Shown here one piece after another: positions 1 to 7,862 of a DNA stretch of 47,457 nucleotides (position 1 is its first letter; every line of letters starts with the position of its first letter). The stretch covers positions 1 through 47,457 of the forward strand of contig CAIUGT010000066.1 of the NCBI GenBank assembly GCA_903898755.1, given 5' to 3'. The position numbers were made by a program, and so were the translations under genes. Source of the DNA: an uncultured bacterium (GTDB lineage: Bacteria > Planctomycetota > Phycisphaerae > Phycisphaerales > SM1A02). The notes under the pieces were generated by a model, which was not told where the DNA came from, did no database searches, and saw nothing but the letters and a program-made list of their open reading frames with translations.

Positions 1-314
1 CCCATGAAAAACCCTTGAACTGCCGCGTAAATTGGCGCCAAGAAGATGGCCCAACTTGGGCGGCCGAACAAGGCGAACCCAACGCCCAACGAAACCACAA
101 ACGACGCCATGCTCACCATGAACAGCGCGCTGGGATTGGTTTTTACGAACGAGTTTCCCAATGCTCCAAACACAACGGCCACTGCCAGGCAAAGCGTGGT
201 TTTATTCACAACTCCGGAAACGGTGACGGTTCCTTGGGAACTACTACTGCTTCGCAAAGCTTCTTCAAGGCGGCCTTCAGCGAGAATTGGATTGGATGAT
301 CTTAAAATAGACAT
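1..314 (-). CDS. Bax inhibitor-1/YccA family membrane protein (partial, 3' end outside window)
   Basis: The 5' part (about 104 codons) of a gene that runs off the left edge. The protein has a short cytoplasmic N-terminus with the SNPIL motif, a Ser-rich stretch, a T-V-x-G-V-V-N-K-T segment before the first membrane helix, a second helix, and then F-G-R-P ... I-Y-A-A-V-Q-G-F-F-M. This order matches the YccA-type Bax inhibitor-1 proteins, which are seven-helix inner-membrane proteins sometimes linked to FtsH or calcium leak. The start is ATG at 314, preceded by AAGGAG with good spacing. Only the first two or three helices are visible, so the family call rests on the N-terminal third. Confidence 0.72.
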   Translation of the reverse strand, partial: MSILRSSNPILAEGRLEEALRSSSSSQGTVTVSGVVNKTTLCLAVAVVFGALGNSFVKTNPSALFMVSMASFVVSLGVGFALFGRPSWAIFLAPIYAAVQGFFM

Positions 315-403
315 GGGTTTCTCCTTGCGGGTGATTCTAGCCACCAAAGACTAGACCCGATGGTGATTCAAACGATTATTTCCAAGAACGGCGTTTGGTT
401 CGG

Positions 404-434
404 TTGAAAAAAATTTATATTTTTTAAATATAAA
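404..434 (+). promoter_or_regulatory. candidate phoH promoter in an AT-rich palindrome
   Basis: TTGAAA at 404-409 and TATAAA at 429-434 are separated by 19 nt, a long but workable spacer. The -10 lies in a palindrome, TTTATAT (414-420) and ATATAAA (428-434), within the gap between the divergent YccA-like gene and phoH. The same AT-rich core could serve both directions. This is from sequence inspection only. Confidence 0.35.
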
Positions 435-489
435 GTTCACCCGAACTTGACTCAGGGGCAATTCGAATCCACTCTAGTACATCGGGTGG

Positions 490-2046
490 ATGATTGACTT
501 GTGGTGCTTCCACTCTTCTGCGCATTTTTTGAAGGGACTTTGCCTCTTGAAGAATTCTTCGTCTTCCGCATCGCGGACGCCGTCTGAAACCAAGTCCGAC
601 AAATCCAAGCCATCCGCGGATTCCGTGGGTGTGCCGACAACAAAAATTCAAGTGGGTCCAGGCGGCGCCACCGATCTGCGCAAGCATTTTGTGCTTGACA
701 CGAATGTGTTGCTGCATAATCCAAACGCCCTCTTTAAATTTGAGGAGCACGAGGTTGTGATTCCGCTTCAAGTGATCGAGGAACTTGATCATTTCAAGAA
801 AAACAACGATGAAACTGGGCGAAATGCGCGCAGTGTCATTCGTCGCTTGGACAAGATGCGCTCCATTGGGCGGCTCTTTGAAGGCGTGGTGTGGAACGAG
901 CAGGGTGGGTCCATTCGCATCGAGCGTTGTGATTTGAAAACTCCGTTCGCGCTTGATTTGGATGTCGCCGACAATAAAATACTTGGCGTTGCGCACCGAC
1001 TGCACGCCACGGGCTTGCGGACAATTTTTATCTCCAAGGACATCAACGCCCGCGTGAAGTGCGACGCGCTGGATATTCCAAGCGAGGACTTTGAGGCCGA
1101 CCGTGTTGATGCCGACTGGCTCTACGGCGGCTACGCCATGTTGAGTTGCCCCAGCGCCACCATTGACGAGCTCTATCAAGAGCGTCAACTCAGCATCGAG
1201 CAACTGGAAGGTTTGATCTTCCGCACCATCGAAGGCGGCGAACTGAAGGCCCACGACTTGGTGGCCAATCAATTTGTTGTTCTGCAAGACGACGCCGATG
1301 AAAGCCACACTGGCTTGGGCCGCGTTCTTTCCGACACTGGCCATTTGATTCCAGTGACGGGTCCGCGAAAACCTATTTATGGAATTCTTGCGCGCAACGT
1401 GCAGCAAACCATGGCCATGGATTTGTTGCTTGATGATGAAGTGCGCTTGGTCTCATTGATCGGCGCCGCGGGAACAGGAAAAACTCTTCTCGCGATTGCC
1501 GCGGGCATGCACAAAGTTTTGCGCGAGGAGCGTTTCGACAAATTGTTGGTGGCTCGACCCATCATGCCCATGGGCCGCGATATTGGCTTTTTGCCCGGGG
1601 ATAAAGATGAAAAACTCGCGCTGTGGATGCAGCCCGTGTTCGACAATGTCGCCTATTTGCTTTCAACTCGTGGCGGTAGCGGCAATGAAGCCGACAGCAA
1701 AACGGCGGAGCAGCGCATGGATCAACTTGTGGCTGGCGGCAAATTGGTCATGGAGCCGCTGACCTACATCCGCGGCCGCAGTATTCCGCATCAGTTCATC
1801 ATTGTCGACGAGGCGCAAAATCTTTCGCCGCATGAGGTGAAGACCATTGTGAGCCGCGTTGGCGAGGGCACCAAGATTGTGCTTGCTGGCGACATCGGTC
1901 AAATTGATAATCCATATCTTGACGCGGCAAGCAACGGCCTTTCGCACTTGATTGAGCGCATGAAGGGTCAACGCATTGCGGGCCATGTCACGCTGAGTCG
2001 CACTGAGCGCAGTGAATTGGCAAGCCTGGCCGCGGACATGTTGTGA
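490..2046 (+). CDS. PIN-PhoH ATPase (PhoH2-like RNA helicase/nuclease)
   Basis: A 518-residue protein. The N-terminal PIN nuclease domain starts near residue 67 with F-V-L-D-T-N-V-L-L-H and keeps its acidic residues. The C-terminal PhoH P-loop ATPase has Walker A G-A-A-G-T-G-K-T near residue 326 and Walker B I-I-V-D-E-A-Q near 437, followed by L-A-G-D-I-G-Q-I-D. PIN-PhoH proteins (PhoH2, YlaK-like) are known to unwind and cleave RNA; the substrate here is unknown. The start is uncertain: ATG at 490 gives the longest protein, but in-frame TTG at 547 has a GAAGGG-like ribosome site about 9 nt upstream and removes an unconserved leader. The gene converges on the B12-binding gene. Confidence 0.93.
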   Translation: MIDLWCFHSSAHFLKGLCLLKNSSSSASRTPSETKSDKSKPSADSVGVPTTKIQVGPGGATDLRKHFVLDTNVLLHNPNALFKFEEHEVVIPLQVIEELDHFKKNNDETGRNARSVIRRLDKMRSIGRLFEGVVWNEQGGSIRIERCDLKTPFALDLDVADNKILGVAHRLHATGLRTIFISKDINARVKCDALDIPSEDFEADRVDADWLYGGYAMLSCPSATIDELYQERQLSIEQLEGLIFRTIEGGELKAHDLVANQFVVLQDDADESHTGLGRVLSDTGHLIPVTGPRKPIYGILARNVQQTMAMDLLLDDEVRLVSLIGAAGTGKTLLAIAAGMHKVLREERFDKLLVARPIMPMGRDIGFLPGDKDEKLALWMQPVFDNVAYLLSTRGGSGNEADSKTAEQRMDQLVAGGKLVMEPLTYIRGRSIPHQFIIVDEAQNLSPHEVKTIVSRVGEGTKIVLAGDIGQIDNPYLDAASNGLSHLIERMKGQRIAGHVTLSRTERSELASLAADML

Positions 2047-2097
2047 TGCGCAATTGATAGGGACGCAATTTCTTGCCCGTCACTCCAAGTGATCGCG

Positions 2098-3207
2098 CTA
2101 ATGTGCGCGATGGGCTTTGCGATTCTTGGTGTGTGATTCAATCACAAGTCGCAGCGCTGTTTCAAGCGATGCGGATGATGTCAAACATTGTGCGTTTGCT
2201 CCCACAACTTGCCAGAGATCGTCTATGAGTTGAAATGGTTGGCCACCCACCAAAATGGGAATGTTCTTTCCTGCAGGCGTGGCGCGCACAGCTGCAATCA
2301 CATTTTGAACCGATCGAATGCGCAGGCTTGTTGTTGCGCTAAGCGCCAACAGATCGGCGGGTCCGCGATACAACTGCGGCGCAATGGTGCTGGCAATTTC
2401 ATCGGCGGGAGTGTTCGCCCCAAGGCATTCAACACTCCAGCCTTCAATTTCATAAATGGCGGACAAAATTTTAATCCCAAGATCATGCAAATCACCGCCA
2501 ACACTAGTGGCAACCACCAGATATCCATTGGGCGCCTTACGCGGTGTTTTGGAGCGAAGCACTTCCAAGATCTGTTGTGTCGCATTGGTGCAATAATGTT
2601 CATCGGCAATGCTGGCTTCTTGCACATGCCACATGTGTCCAATTTCAACCATCGCTGGCACCAAAATGCCCTCGCAAATTTGGGCAAAGGCAAGGCCGTT
2701 TTGAGACAGTTCGGAAATAAGGCGCTCCGCTTCGTTGCGATCCCTGCGTAGCAAGTGCATGAGATACATGCGGGCAAGATCCCTTGAAGTTCCAACTTCT
2801 GAAAGTGGACTTGCAACACATTCTTGATTTTGTTGCAGGTGTTCAACCGCATGGTTGATCATTGGCGTTGTCAAATTTGAAATCGGTTTGGGAAACTGTT
2901 CAATCAGCACGCTCTTCATGCACTCTAAATTTTTAGAAAGATCGATCGAGTTCAATTCACGGGCAATGAACGCGGTCTTGGACCATAACGCGTTTCCAAT
3001 AAAGATTTTCTCGCGATCCAAAGCCACGGCCTCGGCCAGATGAGCGATTCGCGCAAGCACTTCCTGATTCCACAAGCGACGGCCGTCCGCGCCGTAACGC
3101 ATTTCCATGCTGTCGTCCTCACGGTATTGCTGGTCAACAGTCCAGGTCGCAATGGCGCGACTGGATGTTTCAATAATCTGGGCAACTTCAACTCTTGAAG
3201 AATTCAC
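2098..3207 (-). CDS. cobalamin-binding protein, CarH-like light-sensor module without MerR domain
   Basis: A 369-residue protein. Residues 1-125 form a helical region of no family I recognise. Residues ~140-215 look like the four-helix B12 cap and hold W193-H194 and E203-H204, the W-x9-EH signature of CarH photoreceptors. Residues ~228-360 are the Rossmann B12-binding domain with D239-L-H241-D-L-G244, where H241 would be the lower cobalt ligand. In Thermus CarH the His after the Trp becomes a cobalt ligand after light exposure, and that His is present here. CarH itself has an N-terminal MerR helix-turn-helix, which I cannot see. The start is GTG at 3207, just after an in-frame stop. It has its own promoter (3268-3273). 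Light sensing is inferred; other B12-dependent sensing remains possible. Confidence 0.85.
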   Translation of the reverse strand: MNSSRVEVAQIIETSSRAIATWTVDQQYREDDSMEMRYGADGRRLWNQEVLARIAHLAEAVALDREKIFIGNALWSKTAFIARELNSIDLSKNLECMKSVLIEQFPKPISNLTTPMINHAVEHLQQNQECVASPLSEVGTSRDLARMYLMHLLRRDRNEAERLISELSQNGLAFAQICEGILVPAMVEIGHMWHVQEASIADEHYCTNATQQILEVLRSKTPRKAPNGYLVVATSVGGDLHDLGIKILSAIYEIEGWSVECLGANTPADEIASTIAPQLYRGPADLLALSATTSLRIRSVQNVIAAVRATPAGKNIPILVGGQPFQLIDDLWQVVGANAQCLTSSASLETALRLVIESHTKNRKAHRAH

Positions 3208-3267
3208 TTGGGTTTATTCGCTCATTTCAAATGGCAGATTCACGAGCTGTGTAAAGAGCGTGATGAA

Positions 3268-3292
3268 ATTATATTTTCGCTGTTTGACAGCG
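3268..3292 (-). promoter_or_regulatory. promoter with operator-like palindrome upstream of the B12-binding gene
   Basis: Read on the minus strand there is a perfect TATAAT (plus 3268-3273), about 60 nt before the GTG start. Directly upstream, in the spacer/-35 zone, is the palindrome CGCTGT-TTG-ACAGCG (3278-3292). No good -35 is visible, which fits a regulated or activator-dependent promoter. The palindrome could be an operator or a small hairpin. Confidence 0.5.
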
Positions 3293-3304
3293 GAATGCGC
3301 ATGT

Positions 3305-5320
3305 TTATGCGGACTCGCCATCGCTTGCGGCGCGTTCCACCAACGCCGCTTCACCACTGGTAAATTCCGCGTGTCGCAGGCGATATTGCATTGACGTGGT
3401 GATGAGCGTGGCGTGGCTCCATGTCAATGGGCTCACAGAAATTTGCGCGCCGGTGTAAGGGTGATACTGCTCGGCCAGCACGCCACTGGACGAGGCGCGC
3501 CAATTTGTCCATTCAAGATAGGGGAGTGCTTCATCCAGTTCGGCGATCGTTGTTGCTTTGGCAATCAGCCACTGTGCAAACCACAACGTGCAAATGATCC
3601 ACGGGTTGCCTGGAACATTTTCAAGGTCCCGATGTTCAACTTGTTGATACGGGTCGCGCTCGTAGCGCGCTATGCCGCCAATTTCGGTGCGCACCCAGAG
3701 TCGATCACGGATGGCGCGCATGTGGTCGCACACGCGCGCGTCATTGGCGGGCAACACATCAAAGGCGAACAACGCGTATGCCGACGCATCCAAGGTGAAG
3801 TCAAGACGATATGAACCATCGTCGGCGGGGATGGCGGTGCGCGCGAACAAGCGACGCTCTGGATCCCACATATGTTTCAACATGGCAAGCCGCATGCGAT
3901 CTGCGGCCTCGCTGAAATCGGTGGCGCGATCATGGGCGCCCATGTCTTGTGAAAATTGACTTGCGGCCAGCAAGCCGCCAATCGTTGCGCACACGGTAAA
4001 CAAATGCACGCCGCGGCGTTCCTCCCACAGGTCCCAACTTGGAAGCGGCAAACCGTGGTGGTCGCGATATGAAATCATCCAATTCGCGGTGTCAACAATA
4101 AGCGGGTTGTACAGCGCTTTAATGAACTCCACGTCACGGAACTTCACAAAATGTTGGCGTAAAGCCCACGGAATAAGCGCGGTTTCATCTTGTTGAATGG
4201 GTAGCAGCGACGGCTTTTCCGTGAGCCACGGATGCCAACTTGAAGCCACCGTTCCATTTGGGTTGTACTTGTGATGGAAATATCCATCGGGATGGCGCAC
4301 GCGTTCGCAAAATCTGAAAAATTTTCGACTGAGTTCGCTCTGTCCCGAAAGAACAAGCGACTGCGCAACCAGCGCGCCGTCGCGCGGCCACATGTAGGAA
4401 TAGGTGTCGCCCGCGAAATGCGTGATGTCGTAATCGTTTGCCGCAATGATGGCGCCGCCATTGTCAATTTGCGTGCGCGCGATCAGCAAGCTGCGCGTCT
4501 GCAATTGTTGCAGATGTTTTGGAAGCGGATCAGCTCCAGGAAATTCCTGCTGCGACCACAGGCGCCAATAGGCCTCGGTGCGATCCAGCATGCGCTGCGG
4601 AGTTTTGTCACAGACCTTCTTGTTCAGCGCATGCACTTCATCGTAACTTTTTCCAGCCGCGATCCAGTACACGCATGTCTCACTGCCATTTGGAGCGAGC
4701 GTAAGTTGGAATCCAACCGCGCTGTCCACGCTGCCCTGCGCAATGCTGTTGCGGCTCAGCATGCCGTCTTCGGCGTCGCGCCAAGTGCCTTCCGCCTCGC
4801 CAATTCTTTTGGCGCCCGTGGCGTACGTGGTCACGCCAACACCAGCTGGATGACTTCCGTTGAACAAAAAGTAGAAGTCGTTTTTGTAGTGAATAAGGCC
4901 GCCAGTTTGCGGATCGAAGGCAACCGTGTCGCCCACGGGGCTTTCATTGACGCTTAAATCCGCGTGAAAAAACACGCGCACATCGCGCGGACGATTCCAG
5001 AGATCCGTGACAATCACTTGGCGGAAATAGACCGGGCTCCAATAGTCAACCGCGTCGTGGCACACCAACTCAAGACCAAGACGTTCGTTGCGCAAGCGCA
5101 CCTCGGTCAGCAATGTGTTGTGCTTGTAAGAAAAACTGCGCGACCAACCTGGACTATCCATCCACGCAAATTGTCCGTCGGCCCAAACACCAAATCGTTG
5201 CAAGTGTCCGCACGTGTGGTTTGGTTGACCGACATGCGGCCAATACAAATCACGGATGCGATAGAGATCATCAAAGGCGACCAACATGTCGCCGTTACCA
5301 ACTGGAATATTACGAGGCAT
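3305..5320 (-). CDS. glycoside hydrolase family 15 (glucoamylase-like) protein
   Basis: A 671-residue protein with the two-part build of bacterial GH15 enzymes: an N-terminal beta-sandwich (about 1-260) and an (alpha/alpha)6 barrel. Barrel motifs include G-D-T-Y-S-Y-M-W-P-R-D-G-A near residue 308, W-D-L-W-E-E-R near 430 with the likely acid glutamate, and A-E-Q-Y near 615 with the likely base glutamate. W-S-H-A follows near the end. The family releases glucose from starch, glycogen or trehalose-type substrates; which one is not readable here. No signal peptide is evident, so it is probably cytoplasmic. It begins 27 nt after fabF on the same strand and may be read from the fab operon. Confidence 0.9.
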   Translation of the reverse strand: MPRNIPVGNGDMLVAFDDLYRIRDLYWPHVGQPNHTCGHLQRFGVWADGQFAWMDSPGWSRSFSYKHNTLLTEVRLRNERLGLELVCHDAVDYWSPVYFRQVIVTDLWNRPRDVRVFFHADLSVNESPVGDTVAFDPQTGGLIHYKNDFYFLFNGSHPAGVGVTTYATGAKRIGEAEGTWRDAEDGMLSRNSIAQGSVDSAVGFQLTLAPNGSETCVYWIAAGKSYDEVHALNKKVCDKTPQRMLDRTEAYWRLWSQQEFPGADPLPKHLQQLQTRSLLIARTQIDNGGAIIAANDYDITHFAGDTYSYMWPRDGALVAQSLVLSGQSELSRKFFRFCERVRHPDGYFHHKYNPNGTVASSWHPWLTEKPSLLPIQQDETALIPWALRQHFVKFRDVEFIKALYNPLIVDTANWMISYRDHHGLPLPSWDLWEERRGVHLFTVCATIGGLLAASQFSQDMGAHDRATDFSEAADRMRLAMLKHMWDPERRLFARTAIPADDGSYRLDFTLDASAYALFAFDVLPANDARVCDHMRAIRDRLWVRTEIGGIARYERDPYQQVEHRDLENVPGNPWIICTLWFAQWLIAKATTIAELDEALPYLEWTNWRASSSGVLAEQYHPYTGAQISVSPLTWSHATLITTSMQYRLRHAEFTSGEAALVERAASDGESA

Positions 5321-5347
5321 GTGTTGTCACTGATAAGAACAACACAA

Positions 5348-6610
5348 TTAGCCGTTGAAGCGGCCGAAGATCAGGCTGGTGTTGTGACCGCCAAATCCAA
5401 ATGAATTGTTAATGGCGAAATCAAGTTTGCGTTCTTGTGGAGTATGCGCCACAAAATTCAAATCCATTCCTTCATCGGGGTTGTCCAAGTTGATAGTGGG
5501 GGGCAACACGCCTTTGTGAATGGCCAAGATAGTTGCGACACTTTCAATGCCGCCCGCCGCGCCAAGCGCGTGGCCAGTGACGCCTTTGGTGCTGCTCATA
5601 GCCAATTTGTAGGCGTGCGCGCCAAAGAGTTGCTTCACGGCGTTCACTTCGGCGCGATCACCAAGCGGAGTGCTGGTTCCGTGCGCGTTGATGTAGCCAA
5701 TTTGATCGGGGTTGATTTGGCCATCCTGCAGCGCCCATGTCATGGAGCGTTTGGCGCCGGAACCTTGCTCATCGGGAGCCGCAATATGAAATGCATCGCC
5801 ACTGGAACCGTATCCAATAATTTCTGCGTAAATCTTCGCGCCGCGTTTTTTTGCGTGCTCTAATTCTTCCAGCACCAAAATGGCGGCGCCGTCGGCTAGA
5901 ACAAATCCATCTCGATCCTTGTCAAATGGACGGCTCGCTTTTGTCGGCGCATCATTTCGCGTGCTGAGCGCCTTCATGGCGCTAAATGCCGCGACGCACA
6001 CTGGACCAATTCCACTTTCAGCGCCGCCCGCGAACATGACATCGACATCATTGCGTTGAATGGCTTGGTAAGCGGCGCCGATAGAATGCGAGCCAGAGGC
6101 GCAAGCCGTTGCCGTTGCAATGTTGAAGCCACGCAAGTTGTAACGAATGCTGATTTGACCGGCGCACGCATTGACCATGAGTCGCGGAACAATAAATGGA
6201 CTGACTTTGCGCGGGCCGCTTTCCAAAAGTTTGTACAAGCCAGTTTCAATTGTGTTGATGCCACCAACGCCGCTGCCAACAGCAACGCCGCGGCGATCGG
6301 GATCGCCAGTTGTGAAATCAATGCCACAGTCACGTGCGGCCTGAGTTGCCGCGCCCAAACCGTAGATGGCAAAATTGTCCATGCGCCTTGATTCGCGCAC
6401 ATCAATGCCCGCGTGTTTGTCTAAATCAAAGTCGCGAATTTCTCCGCCAAAGCGGGTGGTCCACTCGTCATTTTGCGGGAAATTGGTAATGGGACCAATT
6501 CCAGACTTGCCCGCTAAAAGGGAAGCCCAAAATGAGTCGACATCCAAACCGACATCGGTGATTGCGCCGAGTCCAGTGACCACGACGCGGCGAAGCGTGA
6601 TGGTTCGCAT
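5348..6610 (-). CDS. fabF: beta-ketoacyl-ACP synthase II
   Basis: A 420-residue condensing enzyme that extends acyl-ACP by two carbons using malonyl-ACP. The thiolase-fold catalytic triad is visible: Cys near residue 170 in T-A-C-A-S-G-S-H, His in N-A-H-G-T-S-T-P, and His in G-H-A-L-G-A-A-G. The C-terminus carries the usual N-S-F-G-F-G-G-H-N motif. It is the last fatty-acid gene of the operon, 42 nt after acpP. The start is ATG at 6610; no strong ribosome site is seen. Length and motifs are normal for FabF rather than FabB. Confidence 0.97.
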   Translation of the reverse strand: MRTITLRRVVVTGLGAITDVGLDVDSFWASLLAGKSGIGPITNFPQNDEWTTRFGGEIRDFDLDKHAGIDVRESRRMDNFAIYGLGAATQAARDCGIDFTTGDPDRRGVAVGSGVGGINTIETGLYKLLESGPRKVSPFIVPRLMVNACAGQISIRYNLRGFNIATATACASGSHSIGAAYQAIQRNDVDVMFAGGAESGIGPVCVAAFSAMKALSTRNDAPTKASRPFDKDRDGFVLADGAAILVLEELEHAKKRGAKIYAEIIGYGSSGDAFHIAAPDEQGSGAKRSMTWALQDGQINPDQIGYINAHGTSTPLGDRAEVNAVKQLFGAHAYKLAMSSTKGVTGHALGAAGGIESVATILAIHKGVLPPTINLDNPDEGMDLNFVAHTPQERKLDFAINNSFGFGGHNTSLIFGRFNG

Positions 6611-6652
6611 GGGAATTATTTAGGCGAGCGAGACCTTAAGGAGTCTCGCGCG

Positions 6653-6910
6653 TCACTTGTCCTTACTGCTGGATAAATTCTTGTTGATGAAGTCGACGGC
6701 TTGACCCACGGTGTGGATCTTTTCCGCTTGTTCATCTGGAATTTGTGTGTCAAATTCCTCCTCAAGCTCCATGACAAGCTCGACCGTATCAAGACTGTCG
6801 GCGTTGAGGTCATTGGTGAAACTGGTGTCGCGGGTGATTTGATCTTTATCAACACCCATTTGTTCGGCGACGATTCCAATTACTTTTGTTTCAATCTCTT
6901 GCTCGGTCAC
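6653..6910 (-). CDS. acpP: acyl carrier protein
   Basis: An 85-residue acidic helical protein with the phosphopantetheine site [10 protein letters not shown], the modified serine being about residue 39. It carries growing acyl chains between the fatty-acid enzymes encoded around it. The start is GTG at 6910 with AGGAG 6 nt upstream. It sits between fabG and fabF, a very common order. A slightly long Ser/Lys-rich C-terminus follows the last helix. Confidence 0.97.
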   Translation of the reverse strand: MTEQEIETKVIGIVAEQMGVDKDQITRDTSFTNDLNADSLDTVELVMELEEEFDTQIPDEQAEKIHTVGQAVDFINKNLSSSKDK

Positions 6911-6997
6911 GGGCTTCTCCTAAATCAAAAATGGACAGGTCTGAAGGTCGGGATGCTAACGGAAAATACAAATTCATGCACGGACAATATTTCTCAT

Positions 6998-7735
6998 TTA
7001 CATGGACATGCCACCATCAACGGCAAGGACTTGCCCAGTGATGTAACTCGCTTCTTCGCTGGTGATAAACGCCACCGCGGCGGCGATATCCGCGGGAAGG
7101 CCAAAGCGGCGAAGCGGAATGCTTGGCAGAGCCGCCTCTTTGACTTGTGGCGGCAGACTGGCGGTCATGTCGGTTTCAATAAATCCCGGAGCGATCAGAT
7201 TGGCGGTCAAGCCTTTGGAACCAAGCTCGCGCGCGATTGATTTTGTCATACCAACAAGCGCGGCTTTGGCGGCGGAATAGTTCACTTGCCCAGCATTTCC
7301 CATCAAACCGCTGACGCTGCCCACATTCACAATGCGACCCCAACGCCCTCGCATCATGGGGCGCGCGGCGGCGCGGCAGGTGACAAAGGCGCTGCGCAAA
7401 TTCACCTGAATGACTTCGTCAAAATCTTGATCGCTCATGCGCAGCAGCAATCCGTCGCGGGTAATGCCGGCGTTGTTGACCAAAATATCCAGGCGTCCGT
7501 GCTTTTCCGCAACAGTTTCTACAAGCGCCGCAAGGGCCACGCCGTCGGCCACATCACAAGCCATGCCTTCCATGAATTCGCCCTCGGCTTGCACCGCTTT
7601 GATCACTTCGTCAAGGTTGGCCTGCGTGCGCGCCACGCCAACAACATGGCGTCCATCCTTTGCAAGGCGCTGCGCAATGGCTCTTCCAATTCCACGGCTT
7701 GCGCCTGTGACAATAGCTACTCGCTTTTCGATGAT
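6998..7735 (-). CDS. fabG: 3-oxoacyl-ACP reductase, probable AUC start codon
   Basis: A short-chain dehydrogenase that reduces 3-oxoacyl-ACP with NADPH. The N-terminal V-A-I-V-T-G-A-S-R-G-I-G cofactor loop, a serine in N-V-G-S-V-S-G, and Y153-x3-K157 (from the start used here) are present, and the C-terminus ends at A-V-D-G-G-M-S-M. The open frame containing the cofactor loop has no ATG, GTG, TTG or CTG before it. The best start is ATC at 7735 (or the adjacent ATC at 7732), with AGGAG at 7741-7745 spaced 5 or 8 nt. This gives 245 residues, the normal FabG length. The internal GTG at 7636 would delete the NADPH-binding loop. A base-call error is the main alternative. Confidence 0.93.
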   Translation of the reverse strand: MIEKRVAIVTGASRGIGRAIAQRLAKDGRHVVGVARTQANLDEVIKAVQAEGEFMEGMACDVADGVALAALVETVAEKHGRLDILVNNAGITRDGLLLRMSDQDFDEVIQVNLRSAFVTCRAAARPMMRGRWGRIVNVGSVSGLMGNAGQVNYSAAKAALVGMTKSIARELGSKGLTANLIAPGFIETDMTASLPPQVKEAALPSIPLRRFGLPADIAAAVAFITSEEASYITGQVLAVDGGMSM

Positions 7736-7862
7736 GCAATCTCCTGTTGAATGATTCTGAAATCAAAAACAAGTGTAACCAAGAAAAATAATTTTATTCA
7801 GTCGTGGCTTGTTTGAACTGTTCACCAGGCAGCGCGTGAAAAGTAAATCTTTCGCATTCCAA

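Noticed and set aside
424-1407. Long minus-strand open frame opposite phoH
   Set aside because: Shadow frame with no recognisable domain; the plus strand codes a complete PIN-PhoH protein.
2091-2111. Small hairpin across the stop of the B12-binding gene as a bidirectional terminator
   Set aside because: A 7-bp stem (2092-2098 with 2105-2111) with no T-tract on either side and partly inside coding sequence; too weak to call.
6998-7636. fabG starting at GTG 7636
   Set aside because: Would remove the NADPH-binding loop, which is present and in frame upstream.
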